Shown: piece by piece, positions 37,174-45,001 of the stretch | Layout: each line of letters begins with the position of its first letter | How positions within the stretch are numbered: position 1 is the first letter of the stretch | Assembly: GCA_947449765.1 (NCBI GenBank) | Contig: CANFSP010000001.1 | Coordinates: 62,001 to 126,000 of the forward strand | Source of the DNA: Actinomycetota bacterium | Lineage (GTDB): Bacteria > Actinomycetota > Actinomycetes > Actinomycetales > Microbacteriaceae | DNA length: 64,000 nucleotides | Reading direction: 5' to 3' | Position numbers and translations under genes: made by a program | Notes under the pieces: model-generated | What the model saw: only the letters and a program-made list of their open reading frames with translations | What the model was told of the DNA's origin: nothing | Database searches by the model: none

Positions 37174-37815
37174 TTAGCGGTTCCACAAATTCGGCCAGAA
37201 AACACCGAGCTCGCGGGCGAGGCGTCGAACGGTGGGAACGGAGATGCCGATAACGGTGGATGGGTCGCCCGAGATGTGGTCGATGAACGCCGCGCCGAGG
37301 CTGTCGATGGTGAATGCACCCGCCACCTGAAGTGGCTCTGCGCTCGCTACGTACGCCGCGATTTCGTCGTCCGTGAGGTCGGCCGCGAAGGTCACTTCGG
37401 CGCTAGCGACGGCGCCGGTTGCGGCAACCGGAACGCCATCTGCGACTTGAATCAGCCAATGGCCGGAGTACAGGGTGCCGGAGCGGCCCCGTTGAGCGTA
37501 CCATCTCGCCGTTGCTCGCTCGGGCGTGTGGGGCTTGCCAAAAATCTCCTCGTCAAGCACGAAGGCGGAATCCCCGCCGAGAATGAGCGCATCCTGAGCG
37601 TAGGCCGAAGCGGCGACGCCCGCGATAACCGCCTCAGCCTTTGCTCGTGCGAGAAGAAGCACCATTTCTGACGGTCCGAGCGTGCCCGAGAGAGCTTCAG
37701 CTTGCGCGACCACCTCATCCTCATCAACCGAGCTCGGCATCACGACCGGCTCGATTCCGGCTCCGCGCAGCGTGGCGAGCCTCGCCGGAGAGGTGGAGGC
37801 AAGAATGAGGCGCAT
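37174..37815 (-). CDS. maf: Maf-family nucleotide pyrophosphatase
   Basis: A 213-residue Maf/Ham1-fold protein that hydrolyses non-canonical or pyrimidine nucleoside triphosphates and is linked to septum control in other bacteria. The start signature is LILASTSPARLATLRGAGI, and the metal and catalytic segments LGGDSAFVLD and FTIDSLGAAFIDHISGDPS (split across the cleft) are present. ATG 37815 is chosen from family length; the frame remains open upstream through the decamer-repeat region. It is divergent from the RNA methyltransferase gene. Confidence 0.92.
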   Translation of the reverse strand: MRLILASTSPARLATLRGAGIEPVVMPSSVDEDEVVAQAEALSGTLGPSEMVLLLARAKAEAVIAGVAASAYAQDALILGGDSAFVLDEEIFGKPHTPERATARWYAQRGRSGTLYSGHWLIQVADGVPVAATGAVASAEVTFAADLTDDEIAAYVASAEPLQVAGAFTIDSLGAAFIDHISGDPSTVIGISVPTVRRLARELGVFWPNLWNR

Positions 37816-37850
37816 CGGGAGACTCGCAATCGATTGGGTCTGGTTCGTGT

Positions 37851-37910
37851 AGTCGGGTCTGGTCGGGTCTGGTCCGGTCTGGTCCAGCCTGGTCCAGTCT
37901 GGTCCGGTGA
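37851..37910. repeat. Six imperfect tandem copies of a 10-bp repeat between maf and the methyltransferase
   Basis: Copies of GGTCCGGTCT (variants GGTCGGGTCT, GGTCCAGTCT, GGTCCAGCCT) run head to tail from 37851 to 37910. They fill most of the 129-base divergent intergenic region. The period, 10 bp, is close to one helical turn and not a multiple of three. Copy-number change would alter promoter spacing for either gene without affecting coding sequence. Confidence 0.85.
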
Positions 37911-37944
37911 GCCCGACAGGCACGAAGTCTGGAAAGCTGAGTAC

Positions 37945-39276
37945 ATGGATCTTCTGGAACTCGAGATTACCAATGTCGCTCACGGTGGCATTTTTGTGGC
38001 TCGGCACGAGGGTCGAGTCATTTTTGTTTCTGACGCGATTAACGGCGAAACCGTGCTCGCGCGCGTGAGTGACACGAGCCACAAGAGTTTCTGGCGAGCC
38101 GAAGTCGTTGAGGTGCTGGATGCGTCACCTCACCGTCAACCGCATATCTGGTCGGCCGCCTCACTCGAGCGCGCTCCGGAGGATCGGGTGGGTGGAGCCG
38201 AATTCGGTCACATCACGCTTTCGCACCAGCGCGCCCTCAAAGAATTCGTCATCACGGATGCCCTCACGCGCTTTGGCGGGATCGACGAGTCGACTCTGCA
38301 GCAGCTCGGTGTGTTGTCCGCTGGTGGTGTGGCCAACGCGACCTCGTTCGTCACCGCACTCGAGGGTGACGACGCGACGGGCGGCCGTGGCTGGCGCACG
38401 CGCGCCCGTCTGCACGTGAGCGACGACGGCGTTGTTGGCCAGTATGCGGCGAGGTCGCACCGGGTGATCGCGGTGGACGATCTTCCCCTCGTCGCGCCTG
38501 AGCTCGTGGAGCTCGCTCCACTCGGACAGCGCGTGTCCGGTGTTCAGGTCATCGATCTCGTTGCGCCGAGCGCGGATCGTGCGCGAGTGAGTGCTCGCGC
38601 GAGCGAGGGAGTGGGATCCTCAGCCCGAGGCAAGCAATCTCGCCCAACCATGATTCGCGAGCGGGTTGGCTCACGCGAATTTCGCCTCGCCGAGGATGGC
38701 TTTTGGCAGGTGCACCGACAGGCTCCCGCAACGCTCAGTGCCGCGGTCGCGCGACTCATCGATGCGGATCGGTTTGACACGCAGGCGGCAAACCACGATT
38801 TATATGGCGGTGTCGGGTTGTTGGCAGCGGCGATGGGTGACCGCTTCGGTCAGACCACACGGATGACTTCCGTTGAATCTGACGAGCAGGCCACCGAGTT
38901 CGCCGCCGAGAACCTCGCCGCGTGGGTCGGGGCTCGAGCGGTGACGGCGCGAGTCGATCGTTACCTTTCCGAGGCGCGAAAAACCGTGTCGGCTCGCGAA
39001 CGCCAGGCGTGGGCAGGAGCCACTGCGGTGCTCGATCCTCCTCGCGCTGGTGCTGGGCGCGAGGTTGTGAATGCGCTGACCGCTTTGTCACCCGAGCAGC
39101 TCATCTATGTCGCGTGCGACCCGGTTGCGTTTGCGCGGGACGTCAAGTTTTTTACCGCCGGCGGCTACGCGCTCGAGGCGCTCGAAGCCTTCGATTTATT
39201 TCCGAACACGCACCATGTCGAGCTTGTCGCGCGATTCGGTCGCGCCTCGTCAGCGTCGGAGAAATCCGGGCGGTAA
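37945..39276 (+). CDS. Class I SAM-dependent RNA methyltransferase (TrmA/RlmCD-like) with TRAM domain
   Basis: A 443-residue protein. The N-terminal TRAM domain (about 1-60, MDLLELEITNVAHGG) binds RNA. The methyltransferase domain (about 250-435) has the SAM motif DLYGGVGLLAAAMG, DPPRAGAG and the catalytic cysteine of YVACDP that forms the uracil adduct. The iron-sulfur cysteines of RlmD are absent. It would methylate uridine C5 in rRNA or tRNA; the exact position is unknown. The start is ATG 37945. The open frame extends upstream only through the decamer repeats. Confidence 0.85.
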   Translation: MDLLELEITNVAHGGIFVARHEGRVIFVSDAINGETVLARVSDTSHKSFWRAEVVEVLDASPHRQPHIWSAASLERAPEDRVGGAEFGHITLSHQRALKEFVITDALTRFGGIDESTLQQLGVLSAGGVANATSFVTALEGDDATGGRGWRTRARLHVSDDGVVGQYAARSHRVIAVDDLPLVAPELVELAPLGQRVSGVQVIDLVAPSADRARVSARASEGVGSSARGKQSRPTMIRERVGSREFRLAEDGFWQVHRQAPATLSAAVARLIDADRFDTQAANHDLYGGVGLLAAAMGDRFGQTTRMTSVESDEQATEFAAENLAAWVGARAVTARVDRYLSEARKTVSARERQAWAGATAVLDPPRAGAGREVVNALTALSPEQLIYVACDPVAFARDVKFFTAGGYALEALEAFDLFPNTHHVELVARFGRASSASEKSGR

Positions 39277-39319
39277 ACGTTGCGTTTTTCACCCGCTCAG
39301 ACAAAAAACCGAATATCTA

Positions 39320-39339
39320 AAAAAATTTCGAAATTTTTT
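39320..39339. promoter_or_regulatory. Operator-like palindrome upstream of the FAH-family gene
   Basis: A perfect 20-bp palindrome with core AAATTTCGAAATTT is centred at 39329/39330. A -10 candidate TAGTCT follows at 39351-39356, so the palindrome covers the -35 region, as expected for repression. Matching palindromes lie at 43090-43104 and 44539-44554. The GntR gene at 40.7-41.4 kb is the likely regulator. Confidence 0.65.
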
Positions 39340-39426
39340 GTTTGGTTCGCTAGTCTTGAATTAACGAGCGCATCTCATCCGTGAGGTGAGCACTCGCTCG
39401 ACATCTTTTCGCTCAAGGAGAAGCAC

Positions 39427-40275
39427 GTGAAAATAGCAAACCTCAAAGGCCGCCTCGTCGTCGTTGTCGCCGAAGGTCAGGCAGTGGATGTCGAGCGCGC
39501 CAGCTCTGGCAAGTTCTCGCCCGACGTGATGTCGGTCTACCCACAGTGGAACGAGTTTGCGGCGTGGGCCAAGACGCTAGACGCCTCACAGGCCGCCCCG
39601 TTCGTCGAAACTGATCTGGACAGCCCGGTTCCTGCTCCTCGCCAGATTTTTGCCATCGGCATGAACTACGCGAAGCACGCCGCTGAGGGTGGTTTCCCGG
39701 TGCCTGAGGAGCCCACGATCTTCACCAAGTTCCAGTCGTGCATCACGGGCCCATTCGCTGAGGTCCCGATTCCGGTTGATGGCAAGAACGACTGGGAGAC
39801 GGAGCTCGTCGCGGTCATCGGCAAAGAGGCACGCAACGTCAAGGCCGCAAACGCTTTTGACTACATCGCTGGCTACACCATGGGTCAAGACATCTCGGAG
39901 CGCGTCACACAGGGCAAGGGGCCAGCTCCCCAGTTCTCCTTCGCAAAGTCGTTTGAGGGCTATGGCCCGACCGGTCCTGTTCTTGTCACCCTTGACGAGT
40001 TCGCTGATCCTAACGACATCGAGCTCGGCTGCACAGTGAATGGGGATGTTCGTCAGAGCGACAGCTCGAGCGACCTCGTCTTCTCGGTGCCACAGTTGGT
40101 CGAGTACCTCAGCGCGCGTCTCACGCTCTACCCCGGCGACATCATCTTCACCGGAACCCCGTCGGGCGTGGGTCTTGGACGCAAACCACAGGTGTACCTC
40201 AACGTGGGTGAAGAACTCGTCACCTGGGGTAAGGGCATCGGTGAGATGCGCAACAAAATCGTCGCCGCCAAGTAA
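39427..40275 (+). CDS. Fumarylacetoacetate hydrolase (FAH)-family protein
   Basis: A 282-residue FAH-fold enzyme starting at GTG 39427 with AAGGAG 6 bases upstream. Family features are IFAIGMNYAKHAAEGG, the metal-binding WETELVAVIGKEARNV, GQDISER and FTGTPSGVGLGRKP. Members hydrolyse C-C bonds of acylpyruvates, or hydrate, isomerise or decarboxylate ring-cleavage products of aromatic degradation. Residues 70-280 form the catalytic barrel and 1-65 a short N-terminal domain. It is the only plus-strand gene of the island and carries the shared palindrome upstream. Substrate is unknown. Confidence 0.85.
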   Translation: MKIANLKGRLVVVVAEGQAVDVERASSGKFSPDVMSVYPQWNEFAAWAKTLDASQAAPFVETDLDSPVPAPRQIFAIGMNYAKHAAEGGFPVPEEPTIFTKFQSCITGPFAEVPIPVDGKNDWETELVAVIGKEARNVKAANAFDYIAGYTMGQDISERVTQGKGPAPQFSFAKSFEGYGPTGPVLVTLDEFADPNDIELGCTVNGDVRQSDSSSDLVFSVPQLVEYLSARLTLYPGDIIFTGTPSGVGLGRKPQVYLNVGEELVTWGKGIGEMRNKIVAAK

Positions 40276-40315
40276 CCGCGAAACCGAATTAGTCGCCGCA
40301 GGCGAGAAGCCACAA

Positions 40316-40352
40316 ACGTATCCCCCGCTCCTGTATGGAGCGGGGGATACGT
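40316..40352. terminator. Bidirectional terminator between FAH and Dabb genes
   Basis: A perfect 16-bp stem (ACGTATCCCCCGCTCC and its complement) with a 5-base loop lies between two converging genes. No run of U follows on either strand, but the stem is very stable. It would end both transcripts. Confidence 0.8.
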
Positions 40353-40388
40353 GTCTGACGTGACGGGCTCGTGGCACGAGCATCCGGA

Positions 40389-40688
40389 CTATTTGTCGGA
40401 GTCGAACTGCACGGTCTGACGACTCGCGATAACCTGGTCCGCCCAGCGGGCAACAATCTCTGTGTGTCCGGGGTGCTCGAGGTAGTGCTTCAGGTTCTCT
40501 ACTGAGTCGAAGACGGCACACACACCAAAGTCGGCTGCCCCCTGACGGATACCCAAGTTGTCGCCGTTGTAATAGGCCACAAGGCCGGGGAAACCGGCGA
40601 TCTGGTCGCGCAGTTCCGTTTTGAGAGCTTCCGCGGACCCCGCGGGGCGGTCATCTTTGAAGATGAAGCTTGTGGTGTGAACAATCAT
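40389..40688 (-). CDS. Dabb-domain (stress-responsive A/B barrel) protein
   Basis: A 99-residue single-domain protein with the dimeric alpha+beta barrel pattern. It starts MIVHTTSFIFKDD and ends with LKHYLEHPGHTEIVARWADQV (spread over helix and strand), the common Dabb core. Relatives include small enzymes of polyketide cyclisation, haem handling and aromatic metabolism, and many have no known function. It lies 40 bases downstream of the GntR gene on the same strand and closes the island operon, so it probably acts in the same pathway. Confidence 0.8.
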   Translation of the reverse strand: MIVHTTSFIFKDDRPAGSAEALKTELRDQIAGFPGLVAYYNGDNLGIRQGAADFGVCAVFDSVENLKHYLEHPGHTEIVARWADQVIASRQTVQFDSDK

Positions 40689-40727
40689 GGGGGATTCCGC
40701 CTTTGGGTGGGTCGGGTTCAGGATGCG

Positions 40728-41435
40728 CTAGGCGGTGGCCTGCGCATTTTCTCGTTCGTCGGTTGAGCCGATGAATCCCGATTCGAGGAGTAAGTCACTC
40801 GTCAAGGAGATGTGCTCGGAGAGCAACCGTGTGGCGAGATCTGCGTCCCCTGCGGTCACCGCGTTGGCGATTGCGGTGTGCTCCGCCGGGATGTCACGTT
40901 TTGCCTGCTCGCCAATCCGGGCCGACCAGCGTCGATAGAGTTCGGCGGAGTCTCTTAACTGACCGCAAATATCGGTCAGCCTCGGGTTGGCGCACCCCGC
41001 GAGGATCACGGCGTGAAACGCGCTGTGCGCCTCAACCCAATCCTCCGACAGCAGACTCGGATCTTCGGAGTCCATCTGCTGCGTGTTATTGAGCTTGAAG
41101 AGTGCCGCCACGACAGCGGACTTCCAGTTGACATCGCCCTCGGCAATCGAGTGTCGCAACGTCAGGGATTCAATTTCGCAACGCGCCTGAGTGAGGTGGA
41201 TGAGTGTTTCACGTGACACGGATGCGACGCGGAAGCCCTGTTGTGGCAAATTTTCGACCAAGCTTTGCTCGACGAGACGTGAGAGAGCCTCGCGAATCAC
41301 GCCCACGCTAAAGCCGTAGCGCTCGCTCAGGGTCGCAAAGGGCAACTTCTCGCCAGGGTGTAACCGACCGGCGAGGATGTCGGCGCGCAGGCTCAGGTAA
41401 ACCTGGCCGTGTCGCGTTTTGGCCAACTGCGTCAT
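40728..41435 (-). CDS. GntR-family regulator, FCD subfamily, of the catabolic island
   Basis: A 235-residue regulator starting at ATG 41435. The winged helix (about 10-75) reads GEKLPFATLSERYGFSVGVIREALSRL across its recognition helix region, and the FCD effector domain (about 85-220) contains EAHSAFHAVILAG and RRWSARIG. It lies 13 bases after the FAD monooxygenase gene and in the same operon. It is the only regulator in the island and the natural candidate to bind the AAATTTCGAAATTT palindromes. The sensed compound is unknown. Confidence 0.87.
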   Translation of the reverse strand: MTQLAKTRHGQVYLSLRADILAGRLHPGEKLPFATLSERYGFSVGVIREALSRLVEQSLVENLPQQGFRVASVSRETLIHLTQARCEIESLTLRHSIAEGDVNWKSAVVAALFKLNNTQQMDSEDPSLLSEDWVEAHSAFHAVILAGCANPRLTDICGQLRDSAELYRRWSARIGEQAKRDIPAEHTAIANAVTAGDADLATRLLSEHISLTSDLLLESGFIGSTDERENAQATA

Positions 41436-41448
41436 GGTGCGGTTCCCC

Positions 41449-43020
41449 TTACTTACCGGTGACCTCAGTGATGAATTCTCTAGCGAGTGTAGCGACGGCA
41501 GCCGAGTCGGCTGCGCTTCCGAACACGTAGAAGTCCGGTCGCACCAGAGCGGCCGTGGCGCCGAGGTCGGCAAACCAGTTGGCGTAGTGGTTATCCACGT
41601 CGGCGACTGCGGTGATGTCCGCGCGGGTCGAACCGGCGGAATCAACCGTGACCACGACGACGCCCAGCTCAGTGAGCTGTTTGACTGTCTCGGCGTCAAG
41701 CGCTTCGGCGAGGCTCGCGTCGCGCAGAATCAGCGCACCGGGGCCCATGACATCGTCAAATCGATCAGTGGCGGGATGCGCGGCCGTCGTGACTCGACCC
41801 TGCCACGACAGGTAGCCGCCGGTCTCCCCGTGCCAGAGCCCTTCACCGAGGCGCGGCTTGGGTGGCGGTGCCGCCTGAACTCCCGCTGCGCGGTCGGCCA
41901 GCATGGCGGCATCGCGCGCGGCGGCTGCCTCCTCGTCGGGGATACAGATAATGCTGCCCAAGGCAATCGAGAAATCGATCATGTCCTTGATGTGCACACT
42001 GCGCTCACTCGTGTACGTGTCGAGAAGTGCGTCACTCGCCATGCCGCGAAGCACGAGGTCGAGCTTCCACTGCAGGTTCATTGCGTCGCGAAGACCTGAG
42101 GCAAGGCCTTGACCGGCAAACGGTGGCATCTTGTGGGCTGCGTCGCCCATGATGAACACACGACCACTACGCCACTGCGTTGCCCACGCGGATTCGAAAC
42201 GGTAGATGGTGTGTCGTTCCATCGTCGAGTTGTCGGGGCGCACGTCGAATGCTGAAAGCAGTCGCCAGATGTTCTCTTCGTTGTCGAGTTCCGCCGGGTT
42301 CTCGTCGGGCAGGAGCATGAACTCCCAGCGACGGCGACCGGGACCACCGGGAACAACGGTCGTTGGGCGCTTGGGATCCGCAATCTGGAGGGCCAGATGG
42401 GTGACGTTGCAGTCCGGGCCGGGAACGATGTCGACCACGAGCCAGTTGAAAAAGTAGCCCAGGTCATTCCAGCTGATGTTCTGGCTCTTGCGAGTATCGC
42501 TGTTCGCGCCATCGGCCCCGAGCAGGTACTTTGCGCGCACCGCGCGTGTGTCGCCCGTGGTCACATCTTTGAGTGACACCGTGACGCTCTGGTCGTCTTG
42601 GCCCGAGAACGACACCTCGGTGTTCCAGTGCGCTTCGACGTTTCCGGTGGCGCGCATGCGCTCGTCGAGGTGCTTCTCCATGCCGGGCTGGCCGTAAAAG
42701 TAGGTCGAGTGCCATCCCTGCGGGTCGGGCTGACTCCAGTCCACCTCGAAGAGCACTTTACGCTCCGCGTTGACCCACACGTACATGTCGTTGTAGACCT
42801 CAAACGCATCGGGCATTTTGTCGACGTGCATACCAGCGGATTGGAAGATGCGCGCAATCTCCGCATCGTGAGCAACCGCGCGCGGCAACAGGTACTGGCT
42901 CGATTGCTTGTCCGCGATCAACACGCGGTATCCGCGCCGGCCCATCATCAGGGCCATCATCTTGCCCACCGGACCCATGCCCGCGATAACGATGTCTACA
43001 TCGGTAGTGTGCTCCGACAT
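41449..43020 (-). CDS. FAD-dependent aromatic monooxygenase (PHBH-fold, MhpA-like)
   Basis: A 523-residue flavoprotein monooxygenase. The Rossmann motif is IAGMGPVG near 12-19, the NAD(P)H-linked DG motif is LLGADGANSDTR, and the second FAD motif is GDAAHKMPPFAGQG. The C-terminal part (about 400-520) resembles the thioredoxin-like extension of phenol hydroxylases. Such enzymes hydroxylate a phenolic or related ring. ATG 43020 is chosen because GAGGAG lies 4 bases before it. It heads the operon with the GntR and Dabb genes, behind the palindromes at 43072-43104. Confidence 0.88.
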   Translation of the reverse strand: MSEHTTDVDIVIAGMGPVGKMMALMMGRRGYRVLIADKQSSQYLLPRAVAHDAEIARIFQSAGMHVDKMPDAFEVYNDMYVWVNAERKVLFEVDWSQPDPQGWHSTYFYGQPGMEKHLDERMRATGNVEAHWNTEVSFSGQDDQSVTVSLKDVTTGDTRAVRAKYLLGADGANSDTRKSQNISWNDLGYFFNWLVVDIVPGPDCNVTHLALQIADPKRPTTVVPGGPGRRRWEFMLLPDENPAELDNEENIWRLLSAFDVRPDNSTMERHTIYRFESAWATQWRSGRVFIMGDAAHKMPPFAGQGLASGLRDAMNLQWKLDLVLRGMASDALLDTYTSERSVHIKDMIDFSIALGSIICIPDEEAAAARDAAMLADRAAGVQAAPPPKPRLGEGLWHGETGGYLSWQGRVTTAAHPATDRFDDVMGPGALILRDASLAEALDAETVKQLTELGVVVVTVDSAGSTRADITAVADVDNHYANWFADLGATAALVRPDFYVFGSAADSAAVATLAREFITEVTGK

Positions 43021-43071
43021 GTCACTCCTCATTGAGTACGAGTGTCGGCTCAGCTGACCGACAATTAACGA

Positions 43072-43104
43072 ACATTTCGAATGTACAAGAATTTTCGAAA
43101 TTTT
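43072..43104. promoter_or_regulatory. Two overlapping operator-like palindromes before the FAD monooxygenase
   Basis: ACATT-TCG-AATGT at 43072-43084 and AATTTTCGAAATT (centred at 43096/43097) at 43090-43103 share the TTTCGAA core of the other two sites, with one or two mismatches. They lie 52-84 bases upstream of the monooxygenase start in the 98-base gap after the CoA-transferase subunit B gene. Confidence 0.55.
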
Positions 43105-43118
43105 GCGAGAATTGCTTT

Positions 43119-43787
43119 TTATTCCGAAACTGGCGGTGCAACGAAGGTGACGTCGAGGTCCACGATGAAATCGTCGCCGGTCTTATCCCGTAGGTCCTCA
43201 ATGGTGACGCCGTCGGCCATGGCACGCAACACCAGACCGTCAGCAGAGACGTCGAACACGGCGTGATCCGAAATAATTTTGCTCACGCACTTCAGGCCCG
43301 TGAGCGGCAGGTCGCACTCGCGCACGATTTTGGGTGTGCCGTCCTTGGCATTGTGCTCCGTGAGCACGATGACGTGCGGCGTTCCGGCAACGAGATCCAT
43401 CGCCCCACCCATTCCTTTGACGAGCTTGCCGGGGATAGTCCAGTTCGCCAGGTCGCCGCGGCCGGACACCTGGAGTGCACCGAGGATCGCCGTCTCGACG
43501 TGACCGCCGCGAATCATCGCAAACGATGTGGCGGAGTCGAAAATACTCGCACCGGGGAGTAGAGTCACCGTTTGTTTTCCGGCATTTATGAGGTCAGCAT
43601 CCTCATCGCCTTCGAAGGGAAATGGGCCAAAACCGAGGATGCCGTTCTCGCTCTGCAGCGTCACCCGCACTCCCGGCGGCAGGTTGTTGGCCACCATCGT
43701 GGGAATTCCGATGCCGAGGTTGACATATTGACCATCGACGAGGTCGAGTGCGGCGATTGCCGCCATCTGATCGCGAGTCCAAGGCAT
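43119..43787 (-). CDS. 3-oxoacid (3-oxoadipate-type) CoA-transferase subunit B, second copy
   Basis: A 222-residue beta subunit with catalytic Glu in [10 protein letters not shown] and [12 protein letters not shown]. The [15 protein letters not shown] segment is conserved. It differs clearly from the scoB at 27.7 kb, so the two pairs are not a recent duplication. In an island with ring-modifying genes it would most likely activate 3-oxoadipate or a related acid with succinyl-CoA, but this is inference. It lies 9 bases after subunit A. Confidence 0.87.
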   Translation of the reverse strand: MPWTRDQMAAIAALDLVDGQYVNLGIGIPTMVANNLPPGVRVTLQSENGILGFGPFPFEGDEDADLINAGKQTVTLLPGASIFDSATSFAMIRGGHVETAILGALQVSGRGDLANWTIPGKLVKGMGGAMDLVAGTPHVIVLTEHNAKDGTPKIVRECDLPLTGLKCVSKIISDHAVFDVSADGLVLRAMADGVTIEDLRDKTGDDFIVDLDVTFVAPPVSE

Positions 43788-43796
43788 GCGTATTCC

Positions 43797-44501
43797 CTAG
43801 CCGTTTCGTTGACGAGTGTTGATGTTTTCGAATTGCGGGCCGGTCGCGGCAACCACAACGCGTTGAACGAAGATTCCGGGTGTCATGACGGTCGACGGGT
43901 CGAGGTACTGGCCCTCGTCAAGCACGTGCAGGGCATCCGCGATGGTGACCTTGCCGCACATGGCGACGAGCGGATTGAAGTTACGCGCGGTGAGCCGGTA
44001 AATCAGATTGCCCTCACGGTCAGCTGAGTGGGCGCGCACCAAGCTGATGTCCGCGGTGATTCCCCGCTCGAGGATGTAGGTTTTGCCATCGAAATCCATC
44101 GTTGGCTTGCCTTCGGCTACCGGAGTACCCACCCCCGTTGCCGTGTAAAAACCGGGGATGCCGGAGCCACCGGCGCGCATGCGTTCCGCGAGGGTGCCCT
44201 GCGGGCAGAACTCGACGTTGAGTTTTCCGTCGAGGAACTGCTGTGCGAAGAGTCGATTCTCGCCAACGTAGCTGGCGATCACGTTCGAAATTTGGCCGTT
44301 TTCGAGCAGGATGCCCAGCCCTTGTCCGTCGATGCCGAGGTTGTTCGACACGATGGTGAGATCACCGACACCGCTATCACGAAGTGCGGCGATGAGATCA
44401 AAGGGGGTGCCGCTGAGTCCAAAACCGCCCACGGCGATGGTTGCACCGTCATGTACGACATCGACCAGAGCCTCGGCAGCGGAGGCATAAAGCTTGGACA
44501 T
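43797..44501 (-). CDS. 3-oxoacid (3-oxoadipate-type) CoA-transferase subunit A, second copy
   Basis: A 234-residue alpha subunit starting at ATG 44501 with AAAGGG upstream. Family features are IAVGGFGLSGTPFDL near 23-37, SNNLGIDGQGLG, and CPQGTLAERMRAGGSGIPGF (cut here at the CoA loop). It partners with subunit B directly downstream. Its promoter region contains the perfect palindrome at 44539-44554 and a -10 candidate TAGGGT, indicating control with the rest of the island. Confidence 0.87.
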   Translation of the reverse strand: MSKLYASAAEALVDVVHDGATIAVGGFGLSGTPFDLIAALRDSGVGDLTIVSNNLGIDGQGLGILLENGQISNVIASYVGENRLFAQQFLDGKLNVEFCPQGTLAERMRAGGSGIPGFYTATGVGTPVAEGKPTMDFDGKTYILERGITADISLVRAHSADREGNLIYRLTARNFNPLVAMCGKVTIADALHVLDEGQYLDPSTVMTPGIFVQRVVVAATGPQFENINTRQRNG

Positions 44502-44538
44502 GACACCCTTTCGACAAGCCTGTTCATCACCCTAGAGA

Positions 44539-44554
44539 AAAATTTCGAAATTTT
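44539..44554. promoter_or_regulatory. Operator-like palindrome upstream of the CoA-transferase operon
   Basis: AAAATTTCGAAATTTT is a perfect 16-bp palindrome, 38 bases before the subunit A start and 4 bases from a minus-strand TAGGGT -10 candidate (44534-44529). A degenerate half copy, AAATTTTCG, follows near 44568-44576. It matches the palindromes at 39320-39339 and 43090-43103. Confidence 0.65.
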
Positions 44555-44599
44555 CTACTAATTGCGTAAATTTTCGACGAGAGGTTGCCTCACGCAGTC

Positions 44600-44637
44600 A
44601 AAAAAGAGAGGGCCGACTTATCCAGCCGACCCTCTCG
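44600..44637 (-). terminator. Rho-independent terminator of the accD-accE operon
   Basis: On the minus strand GAGAGGGTCGG pairs with CGGCCCTCTC (one mismatch) and is followed directly by TTTTTT. It lies about 150 bases after the accE stop. Nothing else is recognised between it and accE. Confidence 0.75.
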
Positions 44638-44788
44638 CGAGGTTCACGGCCAGGGCAACAACCCGAAAAGTGCACTGGCCAGAACATCTGTCACGCACGT
44701 CTTGGGGAAAACGGTGCGGGTTAACGGTCAAGTCTGACCCGAAACGCATCAGTTGGCAAGGGTGAATTGGCTAGCGCTGGCGCCCGAC

Positions 44789-45001
44789 CTAGTTTGTGTA
44801 CTCCACGCCGTGTTCGAAGTCGCTACTCAAACCGAGACGCAAGTCACGCTGGCTCTTGGCCCACGCGTTCACGCCGGGCTTCTGTATGGCGTGTTCGATG
44901 ACGGACTCCTCATCGATTTGCGCGTCGAGGACGGCAAGCACGGCAGCTTTTTCTTCGGGAGAAACGCCTCGGGTAATGAAGCGTGCGTCGTCGAGGTTCA
45001 T
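44789..45001 (-). CDS. accE: Acyl-CoA carboxylase epsilon subunit
   Basis: A 70-residue protein overlapping the accD stop by 4 bases (ATGA). The small epsilon subunit occurs only in actinobacterial acyl-CoA carboxylases; it stabilises or stimulates the AccA-AccD complex. The N-terminal part ([18 protein letters not shown]) and the C-terminal [12 protein letters not shown] match the usual helix and Trp-containing segment. It is far too short to be catalytic. Position directly after accD is the typical arrangement. Confidence 0.9.
   Translation of the reverse strand: MNLDDARFITRGVSPEEKAAVLAVLDAQIDEESVIEHAIQKPGVNAWAKSQRDLRLGLSSDFEHGVEYTN

Noticed and set aside
44640-44788. Possible small RNA between the acc terminator and accE
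   Set aside because: No stable conserved fold or promoter could be recognised; treated as the 3' untranslated part of accE.
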